A stretch of DNA of 64,000 bases, taken from positions 3,162,001 through 3,226,000 of the forward strand of contig NZ_CP070304.1 in the NCBI RefSeq assembly GCF_016917355.1, given 5' to 3'. This document shows positions 54,622 through 63,899 of this stretch, piece after piece. The position numbers and the translations under genes are program-made. A model generated the notes under the pieces. The model ran no database searches. It saw only the letters and a program-made list of their open reading frames with translations, and was not told the DNA's origin. The stretch's first letter is position 1. Every line of letters begins with the position of its first letter. This DNA is from Glaciimonas sp. PAMC28666. GTDB lineage: Bacteria > Pseudomonadota > Gammaproteobacteria > Burkholderiales > Burkholderiaceae_D.

Positions 54622-56103
54622 ATGGAGCAGGTCAATAATAGTAGCAACGTTATAGCCGGATCGACCTGGTCGATCTTGGATAACCTTGCGCAACAAGTGC
54701 TGTCGTTCGCAATTTTTGCCGTGCTGGCGCGCTTTCTGGCACCCGATGCATTCGGCTTGTTGACGGTTGCGCATCTGTTTATTTTATTCACCAGGTTGGT
54801 GGTGTTTGACGCCATTGCCATGCCTGTAGTGCGCTCAGCGCATCCAGACGATAAGCTGTATTCCTGGGTATTTACTTATTGTACAGTCTCTGGTTTGCTC
54901 TTGGCTGGGTTGATGTTTTGTTCGGCTGGCATCGTTTCAACACTGTATCGGGCGCCGGAACTGCAGCCGGTTTTGCAAGGCATGAGCGTCTCGATTCTGT
55001 TCTTCGGTCTGGTCCGCGCCCATGAGTCTCGCCTGGTGCGCAACATGATGTTTCGCCAGTTAGCCATTCGATCGATTGTTTCCGTCACGCTCGGCGGCGT
55101 CGTTGGGATCGTCCTCGCGTTCAATGACTTCGGTGGAATGTCGTTAGTGGTGCAGCAGGTCACCGCTTCAGGCCTGGCGTTGGTGCTGGTGGTACTACAA
55201 AGTCGTTGGGTGCCGCGGATTGTCTTTGATCGCGCATTGACCCGACAATTTTGGGCTGATTCGCGGCAGGTATCGATTGCCGGGCTACTGGATTTTATCA
55301 ATACCAATGGTGACTCATTATTGGTCAGCATATTTTTGGGACCGTATGCCACCGGCCTCTACAATCTGGCAAAACGGATGACCTCTTCGGTTTATCTCGT
55401 GATCTCAAGTTCGATGCACAAAGTAGCGTTGCCGGTTTTTTCAGATTCACAATCGAATCCCGATGCTCTGCAGCTCGGCTATTTAAAAATACTTGGGCTC
55501 ACGCTCCTTTGTGCAGCGCCTTTGCTGTGTTTTCAAGCTGAATTGGCGCGCCCTTTGATCGCCGTCGCGTTTGGTCAAAAATGGCTTCCTGCTGCACCCA
55601 CGGTCGGCGCATTGGCAATTCTTTATCTGGTCGCATCGATCGTCGACTTAAATGATTACCTGTTTTTTGCCGTTGGAAAAAATCGTACGCCAGTAGTGCT
55701 CGGTATCGCAAAATTGGTGCTCGCAACCGGATTCTCCGCTCTTTTTTATCAATTCGGGCTGATCGGCATGAGTCTGTCGTTTTGCGCCGCTCATCTCTTG
55801 TTGTTTCCGATATCGCAAACGTTGATTAATCGCGCACTTGGTCTTAGCCGAAGCGTGACCTTATATGCGTTGGCCCCGCCGTTAGTCGGAAGCCTCATTT
55901 TATGGGTTGGTTTAGCCGGGTATTTATTAGCGATGTCTGATCGCTTTAGTGATGCGACGGTCGTATTTGGGGCCGCTCTGCTTGCGAGCTTGTTATATCC
56001 GTTGATGGTGGCGATCACCGGATGGCGGGTGAGAGAGGTGAATGGTTCGTGGCATGAAATGTTGTTACTAACTGTCCGGATACGCCGATTTTTTATGCGT
56101 TGA
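54622..56103 (+). CDS. Wzx-type lipid-linked oligosaccharide flippase (MOP family)
   Basis: A 493-residue integral membrane protein with about 12-14 hydrophobic segments, starting MEQVNNSSNVIAGSTWSIL after AGGAAAG. The pattern LARFLAPDAFGLLTVAHLF and the polysaccharide_synt arrangement fit Wzx/GumJ flippases. It would move undecaprenyl-linked repeat units to the periplasm for polymerisation. An in-frame start at 54565 lacks an RBS. Confidence 0.88.
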   Translation: MEQVNNSSNVIAGSTWSILDNLAQQVLSFAIFAVLARFLAPDAFGLLTVAHLFILFTRLVVFDAIAMPVVRSAHPDDKLYSWVFTYCTVSGLLLAGLMFCSAGIVSTLYRAPELQPVLQGMSVSILFFGLVRAHESRLVRNMMFRQLAIRSIVSVTLGGVVGIVLAFNDFGGMSLVVQQVTASGLALVLVVLQSRWVPRIVFDRALTRQFWADSRQVSIAGLLDFINTNGDSLLVSIFLGPYATGLYNLAKRMTSSVYLVISSSMHKVALPVFSDSQSNPDALQLGYLKILGLTLLCAAPLLCFQAELARPLIAVAFGQKWLPAAPTVGALAILYLVASIVDLNDYLFFAVGKNRTPVVLGIAKLVLATGFSALFYQFGLIGMSLSFCAAHLLLFPISQTLINRALGLSRSVTLYALAPPLVGSLILWVGLAGYLLAMSDRFSDATVVFGAALLASLLYPLMVAITGWRVREVNGSWHEMLLLTVRIRRFFMR

Positions 56104-56208
56104 TGGGTGGGGATTTTGTTCTATTTGTTATGGGCAAAGGAGTAGCGAAGGAACTTCTTCTTCCCTCTTTTGCGATCGCAGTATCTTGCGATTTAGCGGG
56201 AGTTAACC

Positions 56209-56946
56209 ATGAGCTTAGAGAAAATGAATCCGATCGCTGGTTATCCGGTACTTAAAACAACGTCCTCCGTTTTGGCGAGAGAACTGCGGCGGGCTGTCAG
56301 AGCGAATAAAAAGATGACGCTTTTTTTTGCGAATACGAATTTTGTTGTGCAGTGTCGCTATCTGCTGGAACGGATGAGATCCGATTCAGTAATGATTGTG
56401 AACGACGGCGTGGGAATGGATATCGCCGCATTCTTATTTTCCAGTGAAAAGTTTAACGAAAACCTTAACGGTACCGATTTCATCCCGTATTTTTTTTCGG
56501 AATCGAATCGATCAATGCGCGTGTTTATGCTCGGCAGCAAACCTGAAGTATTGATTAAAGCGGCTCACCATTTGCGCAATGTTTTAGGACAAACGGTGGT
56601 GGGTGCCTGCGATGGGTATGCCGGATTAAAAACGCCCGCGGGGGAGCTAATTGAGACCATCAATTCTGCTCAGGCTGAGGTGGTATTGGTGGCGCTGGGG
56701 AATCCGATTCAAGAAGAGTGGATACTCGCGAATCGCGAATTGTTGGACGCCAATCTGGTCGTTGGGGTCGGCGCCTTGTTCGATTTCTGGAGTGGTGACA
56801 AACAGCGCGCACCTCTTTTTGTGCAAAGAACCAAGCTCGAATGGCTCTACCGGCTTTGTCTGGAGCCGCGTCGCTTAGTCCGTCGTTACACCGTCGACAT
56901 TATGCGATTTATATTGTTGTGTCGTAAATATCGCGGAGATGTTTGA
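56209..56946 (+). CDS. WecG/TagA/CpsF-family glycosyltransferase (GumM-like, GT26)
   Basis: A 245-residue GT26 enzyme. The block TLFFANTNFVVQCRYLL, MIVNDGVGMDIAAF, NLNGTDFIPYFF and the C-terminal VVGVGALFDFWSGDKQRAP are family landmarks; the first blocks are those shared by GumM, which adds beta-1,4-glucose to Glc-PP-undecaprenol in xanthan synthesis. It is thus a good candidate for the second step of this repeat unit. Confidence 0.85.
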   Translation: MSLEKMNPIAGYPVLKTTSSVLARELRRAVRANKKMTLFFANTNFVVQCRYLLERMRSDSVMIVNDGVGMDIAAFLFSSEKFNENLNGTDFIPYFFSESNRSMRVFMLGSKPEVLIKAAHHLRNVLGQTVVGACDGYAGLKTPAGELIETINSAQAEVVLVALGNPIQEEWILANRELLDANLVVGVGALFDFWSGDKQRAPLFVQRTKLEWLYRLCLEPRRLVRRYTVDIMRFILLCRKYRGDV

Positions 56947-57023
56947 AGGGTAAAAAGGTAATCAAGGTTCAACTGATGAAGTTTAATTCTCATTTTCGAT
57001 CACTTTTTATTGGGAGAAAAAAA

Positions 57024-58238
57024 ATGAAAGCAATGATATTAGCTGCAGGCAAGGGCACCCGCGTGCGTCCTCTGACCTATGATCTTCCAAAACCGATGAT
57101 ACCCATTTTGGGAAAGCCGGTGATGGCTTACCTGGTCGAGTTCCTCGCCAGTTATGGCGTGGGCGACATTATGGTGAACGTCAGCTATTTACATCAAAAA
57201 ATTGAAGAATATTTCGGTGACGGAAGTCAGTTCGGCGTTCAGATCGGTTATTCCTTTGAGGGTTATATCAATGAGAGCGGGGAGGTCATCCCGGAGCCCT
57301 TGGGTTCGGCAGGCGGCATCAAGAAGATCCAGGAATTCGCCAATTTTTTCGATGACACGACGATCGTTATCTGCGGCGATGCGTTGATCGATCTCGATCT
57401 GAACGCAGCGTTGTTGGAGCACAAGCAAAAAGGGGCAATGGTCAGCGTTATCACCAAGGAAGTGCCTTGGGATAAAGTCGATAGCTACGGCGTGGTGGTG
57501 ACCGATTCCGAAGGCCGGATCAAATCGTTTCAGGAGAAGCCGAAGCAGGCAGATGCACTCTCCAATTTCGCCAGCACGGGGATTTATATTTTCGAACCCG
57601 AGGCCATCGATCTGATACCGGTTGACACGCCATTCGACATTGGTTCCGACCTGTTTCCTTTGTTAGTTGTAAAAGGCTTGCCGTTTTATGCGCAACAGCG
57701 CTCCTTCAACTGGATCGACATCGGCACTGTGACCGATTACTGGAGCGTGTTGCAAGGTGTGTTGCTCGGCGAAATCGCGGAGATGGAAGTGCCAGGAACG
57801 CAAATCACTGATGGGGTATGGATCGGCCTCAACACCAGTATTAACTGGCATGGCGCGACGATTCAAGGGCCAGTCTATATTGGTGCCGGTTGCCTGATCG
57901 AAGCCGGTTGCACCATCATCGGACCGACCTGGATTGGACATGGCAGCCATATCTGTTCCGGTGCCGCGGTGGTGCGTAGCGTCTTGTTTGAATATACGCG
58001 GATATTACCTGATGCTTATCTGGAAGAAATGGTCGTAGTGAAAGAATATAGCGTGAACCGCGCGGGGGAAATGTCGCGCTCGGCGGAGGCCGGCAAGCGT
58101 AAATGGTGTGATGCACGTCATCAGCGGCAGGATACTGCGTTCTTGCCCGACGGCAAGACGGTTCCCGCGCAATCAGACAAGCTCGCCGATGCAGTTTCGG
58201 ATGCGAGTCTGGCAGGAAGTTCGGTGAGCAGTGTATGA
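57024..58238 (+). CDS. sugar-phosphate nucleotidyltransferase with hexapeptide domain
   Basis: A 404-residue nucleotidyltransferase. It starts MKAMILAAGKGTRVRPLTYDLPKPMIPILG, the nucleotide-binding signature of NDP-sugar pyrophosphorylases, with ICGDALIDLDL and FQEKPKQ metal/sugar-site segments, and then left-handed beta-helix hexapeptide repeats (about 275-340). A low-complexity tail of about 60 residues follows. It resembles mannose-1-phosphate guanylyltransferases or glucose-1-phosphate types; the sugar is not decided. GGGAGA precedes ATG 57024. The end overlaps the manC start. Confidence 0.86.
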   Translation: MKAMILAAGKGTRVRPLTYDLPKPMIPILGKPVMAYLVEFLASYGVGDIMVNVSYLHQKIEEYFGDGSQFGVQIGYSFEGYINESGEVIPEPLGSAGGIKKIQEFANFFDDTTIVICGDALIDLDLNAALLEHKQKGAMVSVITKEVPWDKVDSYGVVVTDSEGRIKSFQEKPKQADALSNFASTGIYIFEPEAIDLIPVDTPFDIGSDLFPLLVVKGLPFYAQQRSFNWIDIGTVTDYWSVLQGVLLGEIAEMEVPGTQITDGVWIGLNTSINWHGATIQGPVYIGAGCLIEAGCTIIGPTWIGHGSHICSGAAVVRSVLFEYTRILPDAYLEEMVVVKEYSVNRAGEMSRSAEAGKRKWCDARHQRQDTAFLPDGKTVPAQSDKLADAVSDASLAGSSVSSV

Positions 58239-59653
58239 ATATCTATCCTGTGATCCTGGCCGGCGGTGCTGGCACCCGTTTATGGCCCTTGTCGCGCGAG
58301 GCGCTGCCTAAGCAGCTGTTGCCGCTTTGTTCAGACCTCACGATGCTGCAGGATACTTTGCTGCGCATATCGGAATGGTCCGAGTTGAAGCCGCCGCTAG
58401 TGGCTTGTGGCAATGAGCATCGTTTTTTGGTGGCGGAGCAATTACGCGCCATTGATATCGCGCCTAGTGGAATATTGCTGGAACCTGAGGGAAGAAATAC
58501 CGCACCGTCGGTGGCTGCAGCAGCCCATTTTTTGTTACAGTGCGACCCGCACGCCGTCATGCTGGTACTGCCTGCGGATCATGTGATCGCCGATGTTGCA
58601 GCGTTCCATGCCGCGGTGCAACGCGCCTTACCCCCGGTGGCGCAGGGCGCGTTGGCGACCTTTGGGATTGTGCCGTCGGGACCGGAAACCGGCTATGGTT
58701 ACATCCGCCGGGGAGAGCCGATTAACGCAGCCGAAGGTTGTTTCTCAGTTGATCGCTTTGTCGAGAAGCCGGATCGCGCTACCGCCGAGATGTTTGTCGC
58801 GGACCCGGCCTACAGTTGGAATAGCGGCATGTTTTTATTTCAGGCCGTACGCTACCTTGAGGAATTACGCCGTTATCGGCCAGCGATTGCAGACAGTTGC
58901 GCGCATGCGTTTGAAGGCGCGTACCACGACCTGGATTTTTGTCGTCTGGATGAAGCCACTTTCGCGGCGTGTGCATCGGAATCTATTGACTATGCCGTCA
59001 TGGAACATACCCGGCATGCGGTCGTGGTACCAGCGGAATTCGGTTGGAATGACGTTGGCTCATGGACTGCTCTATCCAGCGTTCTGGCACCCGATACCGA
59101 GGGCAACGTACTGCGCGGGGATGTCTACACTGACAAGGTCCGCAACGCGATGGTGCGCGCAGAAAATCGTTTTGTGGCCGTCATCGGCGTTGAAGATCTG
59201 ATCGTAGTTGAAACCAAGGATGCGGTATTGGTGGTTCACAAAGATCAGGTGCAGGGCGTCAAGCAGATCGTTGAAGCGCTCAAGAAAAAAGGCCGCACTG
59301 AACATATGAGCCATGCCCACGTTTATCGGCCGTGGGGCAGTTACGAAGGCATCGATATCGGTGAGCGCTATCAGGTCAAGCGGATCACCGTTAAACCTGG
59401 TGGAAAACTCTCCCTGCAAATGCATCATCACCGCGCTGAGCACTGGGTGGTGGTCAGCGGCACAGCGCGCATTACCTGTGGCGACGAGGAAAAACTTCTT
59501 TCAGAAAACGAGTCGACATATATCCCCATCGGCGTCAGGCACAGGCTGGAGAATCCTGGAAAAATGCCGCTGCATCTGATTGAAGTGCAGTCCGGCGGCT
59601 ATCTCGGCGAGGACGATATCGTACGGTTTGAAGATATTTATAAACGCGGTTAG
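58235..59653 (+). CDS. manC: bifunctional mannose-1-phosphate guanylyltransferase / mannose-6-phosphate isomerase
   Basis: A 472-residue type II PMI/GMP enzyme. The guanylyltransferase domain starts YPVILAGGAGTRLWPLSREALPKQLLPL; FVEKPD is the sugar-site motif. The C-terminal cupin domain holds YRPWGSYEGIDIGERYQVKRI, HHHRAEHWVVVSGTA and the zinc-ligand region. It makes GDP-mannose, the donor for the GumH-like enzyme. Its ATG overlaps the preceding stop (ATGA type), so the two are co-translated. Confidence 0.94.
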   Translation: MNIYPVILAGGAGTRLWPLSREALPKQLLPLCSDLTMLQDTLLRISEWSELKPPLVACGNEHRFLVAEQLRAIDIAPSGILLEPEGRNTAPSVAAAAHFLLQCDPHAVMLVLPADHVIADVAAFHAAVQRALPPVAQGALATFGIVPSGPETGYGYIRRGEPINAAEGCFSVDRFVEKPDRATAEMFVADPAYSWNSGMFLFQAVRYLEELRRYRPAIADSCAHAFEGAYHDLDFCRLDEATFAACASESIDYAVMEHTRHAVVVPAEFGWNDVGSWTALSSVLAPDTEGNVLRGDVYTDKVRNAMVRAENRFVAVIGVEDLIVVETKDAVLVVHKDQVQGVKQIVEALKKKGRTEHMSHAHVYRPWGSYEGIDIGERYQVKRITVKPGGKLSLQMHHHRAEHWVVVSGTARITCGDEEKLLSENESTYIPIGVRHRLENPGKMPLHLIEVQSGGYLGEDDIVRFEDIYKRG

Positions 59654-59786
59654 GGGACTCTATCGTTTGCACTTCTCATCTGCACACGCTTGAACGCACA
59701 TCTCTGGCGCGTGGCAGGCCGCATCGACGATAAAGTGATGGACGAGTTTTGCTTTTAATATTTATGTTTTATTGGGAGATAAAATC

Positions 59787-60755
59787 ATGTCGTTAAGTTC
59801 AAAACTTTCGTATAAATATCTTTTTTTTACTACCTCCGTTATCACACGGAACATTGTAAAAAGGAGATCGATTTTAACCATGCAAACCTGGCGAAGAGGA
59901 TTGTTCTTGTTGCTCAATATCAGGCGGCACATTAAGCTGATCAATACGCTCAGCCATCCGCAGGTAGCGAAGTTGACGCTTGATAATCCAGAAATGTCTT
60001 ACAAATACTTGCGGAACTACATCTCTCTGGATATCTCTAAAAAGAATAGCCTTGCGATATTGACCGGGCATTACACGTATTTGCAAAAACATTTTAGGAG
60101 CAATTTTCTGGAAGTTATTTATAATTTTCCGGTGCGATTATGGTCGCAAAATATTAATGACAATTTGGTGGAGATAGTGATAGGTTTTCCCCATACGATC
60201 GATTACGAGGGCGACTTATGCTTGATTTTCAAAATAGATAAGGTCAGTATTTATCGCATCATTTTTGTTATCGCTAACGGCGCTCCCTTTGGCGTGCCCG
60301 ATGAAAATGTGATATTTGTTTCTAGCGTTCAGGGAATGCATGATTTCGAGAATGTGAAACTGGCAACCAAAGTTTGTCATGACATTCAGCCAGCGCAGTT
60401 ATTGATGGCGGCCATGAGCGGACTTACCTCTTCGCTTGGTTTTAAGACCATGGTAGGGATTGGAAATAAAAATCAAATATCGCAAGGCAAGAAGTTCTAT
60501 TTTTCATATAACACTTTCTTCGAAAAATATGGCGTTTTAATGTCAGAAACCAACTTTTTTAAAATTCCTGTTCCGTTCGCTGAAAAGCCGCTGGAATTGA
60601 TTGAAATGAAACATCGGAAACGGACGCAAAAGAAACGTGCTTTCAAAAATGAAATTAGTGAGCACGTGGCGCTGGCGATGGAACAGTTCTTTGTGAAAGA
60701 AACGAAGCCCGCCAGGGAGAGTATTGATTCCCGACAAAATGTGCTGACTTCGTAA
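59787..60755 (+). CDS. VirK/YbjX-family (DUF535) protein
   Basis: A 322-residue protein of the DUF535 family: the GHYTYLQKHF, LWSQNINDNLVEIVIGF and VSSVQGMHDFENVKLATKV blocks fit VirK/YbjX proteins, linked to surface structure or virulence in enterics, with unknown mechanism. The coding sequence is visibly more AT-rich than its neighbours and sits between manC and the GumK-like gene, suggesting separate acquisition. GGGAGA precedes ATG 59787. Confidence 0.83.
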   Translation: MSLSSKLSYKYLFFTTSVITRNIVKRRSILTMQTWRRGLFLLLNIRRHIKLINTLSHPQVAKLTLDNPEMSYKYLRNYISLDISKKNSLAILTGHYTYLQKHFRSNFLEVIYNFPVRLWSQNINDNLVEIVIGFPHTIDYEGDLCLIFKIDKVSIYRIIFVIANGAPFGVPDENVIFVSSVQGMHDFENVKLATKVCHDIQPAQLLMAAMSGLTSSLGFKTMVGIGNKNQISQGKKFYFSYNTFFEKYGVLMSETNFFKIPVPFAEKPLELIEMKHRKRTQKKRAFKNEISEHVALAMEQFFVKETKPARESIDSRQNVLTS

Positions 60756-60881
60756 TATTGGGATAGTTTTTCTGTCCATTTTTCCCTCAATTGATTGTGT
60801 CATCGATGCAATTGGATGACATAAGGTAGTGGAAAATCTGAACCCCGATTTGACAGACGCGCCCATTCAGGAGCCATCAGG

Positions 60882-62003
60882 ATGAGATCTTTAGTGATTA
60901 CCGCCCATGATTACAGATCGCGGCGTAAGGTGAATATGCATTTCATCGCCGCCGAACTGGCGAAATATGGGCCGACCAGTTTTTTTTCGTGCCAGTACAG
61001 TTTTCTTTCGCAGTTAAAAAAGGACCCTCGGAGTTCCTTGGACAATCTCGCCAATAAAGTGGAGATGCACGAAGGAATTAGTTGCTACCTTTGGAAAACC
61101 GCAATTCATCCTATCAATATGCGCAAGGATGCGTTGTATCCCGTCGAGAAGGTTTTATTTAAACATTACATTGATCACCCCAGTCCGGTGTTGGTAGAGT
61201 GGATAAAAAATGCGGATGTGGTGGTATTTGAAAGTGGCATAGCACCTATATTCTTTGATCTGGTGCGACGCCTCAATCCGCGAGCCAGGACGATTTATCT
61301 CGCTTCCGACGACCTCAACACGATTAACGTCGCATCGTATGTGAAGGGCACTTTTGCACGGGTCGGGCCAGAGATGGATGCGCTTTGCCTGACGTCGCGA
61401 CTGATGGCCGACGGGATGCCAAGCCGTGACAACTGTTATGTGGTTCCGCACGGTTTTGATTATTCTGTCGAGGATTATGCCGATCCATCGCCCTATGGCC
61501 CGGGTCTGCATGCGGTATCGGTGGGATCCATGCTGTTCGACCCCGGTTTTTTCGTGGTTGCCTCTGCTATGTTCCCGGAAGTCACATTTCATGTTATTGG
61601 ATCAGGCGCGGGGGCCGAACCGGGATATGGAACGAACGTCGTGGTCCATGATGAGATGCCGCATCGGACCACCTTGCCATATATCAAGCACGCAACAATC
61701 GGTATCGCGCCGTATCGTGCAGCTGAGGTACCGCGTTATCTGTCTGATACGTCCATGAAGCTGATGCAGTATGATTTTTTTAGATTACCAGCGGTCTGTC
61801 CAGAGGCGATCGCAGGAGATTATCCCTCTCGCTTTGGGTATATTCCGGGCGATGCGGACTCTATCGTTCACGCGGTGCGCGGTGCATTGATTGCGCCGCG
61901 AATCCCTCCAAAAAGAACGCCGTTGCGTTGGTCTGAAGTGGTTGAGCGATTACTGGCACCGGATAAATTTGCAGATACGAGGTTGCCGGAGCAAGTCATG
62001 TGA
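60882..62003 (+). CDS. gumK: GumK-like glucuronosyltransferase (GT70)
   Basis: A 373-residue membrane-associated GT-B enzyme. Matching GumK features include AHDYRSRRKVNMHFIAAEL, VVVFESGIAPIF, the catalytic-base segment ASDDLNTINVASY (Asp143), AVSVGSMLFDPGFFVVAS and the substrate-site MKLMQYDFF (Met292, Lys293, Gln296). GumK transfers beta-1,2-glucuronic acid from UDP-GlcA to the mannose of the lipid-linked trisaccharide. No UDP-glucose dehydrogenase is in the window, so the donor must come from elsewhere. Confidence 0.9.
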   Translation: MRSLVITAHDYRSRRKVNMHFIAAELAKYGPTSFFSCQYSFLSQLKKDPRSSLDNLANKVEMHEGISCYLWKTAIHPINMRKDALYPVEKVLFKHYIDHPSPVLVEWIKNADVVVFESGIAPIFFDLVRRLNPRARTIYLASDDLNTINVASYVKGTFARVGPEMDALCLTSRLMADGMPSRDNCYVVPHGFDYSVEDYADPSPYGPGLHAVSVGSMLFDPGFFVVASAMFPEVTFHVIGSGAGAEPGYGTNVVVHDEMPHRTTLPYIKHATIGIAPYRAAEVPRYLSDTSMKLMQYDFFRLPAVCPEAIAGDYPSRFGYIPGDADSIVHAVRGALIAPRIPPKRTPLRWSEVVERLLAPDKFADTRLPEQVM

Positions 62004-62540
62004 TTCAGATCCTGGAACCCGGAGCCGGAAGCCGGAACCGGTTACCGGTCGCCGCTCACCGGGGAACCGGGGAACCGGGGAACCGGGAGCCCGGAGCCGG
62101 AAACAGAAGGGATAGCTCGGACCAACGTGGGTAGTGTTTCGGCCCCGGTCCTGTTGCGGGCGGCGGCTCCACCGCTGCTTGTGGTGGGCAGCAGAACATA
62201 TCGTTCGGTTTGTTGTTGTTTTGAATACGAAATGACAGTGATCTTTTGTTATTCCGGACTGCGCCAGGTTTAGGATGTTTTGGGGCGGCGACACATTCAT
62301 GCCCCGTTCATAATCCCTCTCATCGCTCTCGTGGCTATTTTTGGTCGTTTTTGATCGAATAATCAAACTTCACAGATATTTCTGATGGGTATTGATGAAT
62401 GTCGATTGTTATTTCCTGTTTGTGTTCGTACACTACTCCCCAATCAAAATTCAAATAAATCATCCGAACTGGCTAATTTCGGTTGGCGTCTAGCGACGCC
62501 AGGCGAGCACGCAGCCACTCGGGCTTTCAGGAAAAACATT
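62004..62540. other. intergenic region with GC-rich tandem repeats
   Basis: 537 bp between the EPS cluster and the permease gene. The first 110 bp are repeats built from ACCGGGGA and CCCGGAGCCGGAA. The rest has no supported gene. A weak promoter-like pair, TTGATC (62351) and GATATT (62375) spaced by 18 bp, precedes the permease. Confidence 0.5.
62018..62102. repeat. CCGG-rich tandem repeat cluster
   Basis: ACCGGGGA is repeated four times (62058-62089, the last copy ending AG), between two 13-bp direct copies of CCCGGAGCCGGAA (62018-62030 and 62090-62102). Confidence 0.8.
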
Positions 62541-63839
62541 ATGGCGGGTTCTTATTTTCCGAAGTGGCGTTTACGCGCTGCTGCGGTTGGCGGGCAGGCA
62601 CAGATCATTTCTACCGACGAGCGGTTACCCTTGCCGCAGACCTTGGCGATGGGCGTGCAGCATGTGGTGGCGATGTTTGGTTCAACGGTTTTGGCGCCAT
62701 TGCTGATGGGCTTCGATCCTAATCTGGCGATTTTTATGTCTGGCATTGGGACGTTATTGTTCTTTGTGGTGGTCGGTGGTCGCATTCCAAGTTATCTGGG
62801 CTCCAGTTTTTCCTTCATCGGACTGGTGATCGCGGTAAGTGGTTATAGCGGCAGCGGTGCGAACGCCAACCTCGGGGTGGCGCTTGGCGGCATCATTGCC
62901 GCCGGTGCGGTGTACACCCTGATCGGATTCGTGGTCATGGCGGTCGGCACGCGCTGGATCGAAAAGCTGATGCCGCCAGTCGTTACCGGCGCGGTGGTTG
63001 CCGTCATCGGCTTGAATCTGGCCCCCATCGCCGTTAAAGGCGTGATCGGCAACAATTTCGACGCCTGGATGGCGCTTGGCACGGTGTTGTGTGTCGGTGC
63101 GGTGGCGGTGTTCGGCCGCGGGATGCTGCAACGATTGCTGATCCTCGTCGGGCTGATGTTGGCTTACGTGATTTATGCGGTGCTCACGAACGGTGCCGGA
63201 ATGGGCAAGCCGATCGATTTTTCTATTGTCGCGCACGCCGCGTGGTTCGGTATCCCGCATTTTGCGGCCCCGGTATTTCAACTAAACGCGATGGCCTTGC
63301 TAGCACCGATTGCGGTGATTCTAGTGGCTGAAAATCTCGGTCATATTAAGGCAGTGAGCGCCATGACCGGCCAAAATCTGGACAAATACATGGGACGCGC
63401 CTTTGTGGGTGATGGTTTGGCGACCATGCTTTCCGGCAGTGTTGGCGGAACCGGCGTGACCACCTACGCGGAAAACATCGGTGTGATGGCCGTGACCAAA
63501 ATTTATTCGACGCTGGTATTTGTGGTCGCCGCAGTCATTGCGCTGATATTAGGTTTCTCACCAAAGTTCGGTGCGGTGATACAAACCATTCCAGCGGCGG
63601 TATTAGGCGGCGTATCCATTGTGGTGTTTGGATTGATTGCCGTTTCCGGTGCGCGTATCTGGGTGGAGAATAAAGTCGATTTTTCCAATAACCGTAACCT
63701 GATCGTCGCCGCGGTGACATTGGTGTTGGGCGCTGGTGACTTCACATTGAAACTGGGTCAATTTTCTTTGGGCGGTATCGGTACCGCTACTTTTGGCGCG
63801 ATTATTTTGTATGCGCTGCTAGGCTTGAAAAAGACTTAA
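62541..63839 (+). CDS. rutG: pyrimidine (uracil) permease, RutG-like NCS2 transporter
   Basis: A 432-residue nucleobase transporter with about 12-14 membrane segments. It starts at ATG 62541 (AGGAA upstream; an in-frame start at 62385 lacks similarity). The segments QHVVAMFGSTVLAPLLMGFDPN, MPPVVTGAVVAVIGLNLAP, VAENLGHIKAVSAMTGQN and GVTTYAENIGVMAVTKIYS closely recall RutG, the E. coli pyrimidine permease, rather than UraA. No rutA-F genes are adjacent. Confidence 0.9.
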   Translation: MAGSYFPKWRLRAAAVGGQAQIISTDERLPLPQTLAMGVQHVVAMFGSTVLAPLLMGFDPNLAIFMSGIGTLLFFVVVGGRIPSYLGSSFSFIGLVIAVSGYSGSGANANLGVALGGIIAAGAVYTLIGFVVMAVGTRWIEKLMPPVVTGAVVAVIGLNLAPIAVKGVIGNNFDAWMALGTVLCVGAVAVFGRGMLQRLLILVGLMLAYVIYAVLTNGAGMGKPIDFSIVAHAAWFGIPHFAAPVFQLNAMALLAPIAVILVAENLGHIKAVSAMTGQNLDKYMGRAFVGDGLATMLSGSVGGTGVTTYAENIGVMAVTKIYSTLVFVVAAVIALILGFSPKFGAVIQTIPAAVLGGVSIVVFGLIAVSGARIWVENKVDFSNNRNLIVAAVTLVLGAGDFTLKLGQFSLGGIGTATFGAIILYALLGLKKT

Positions 63840-63862
63840 TGTACCGCAACAGTGTTAATGAC

Positions 63863-63899
63863 TGGCCTCACGAACAATGCTTTGTTGAGGCCATTTTTT
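63863..63899 (+). terminator. terminator of the permease gene
   Basis: TGGCCTCA (63863-63870) pairs with TGAGGCCA (63886-63893), followed by TTTTTT. Confidence 0.85.
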
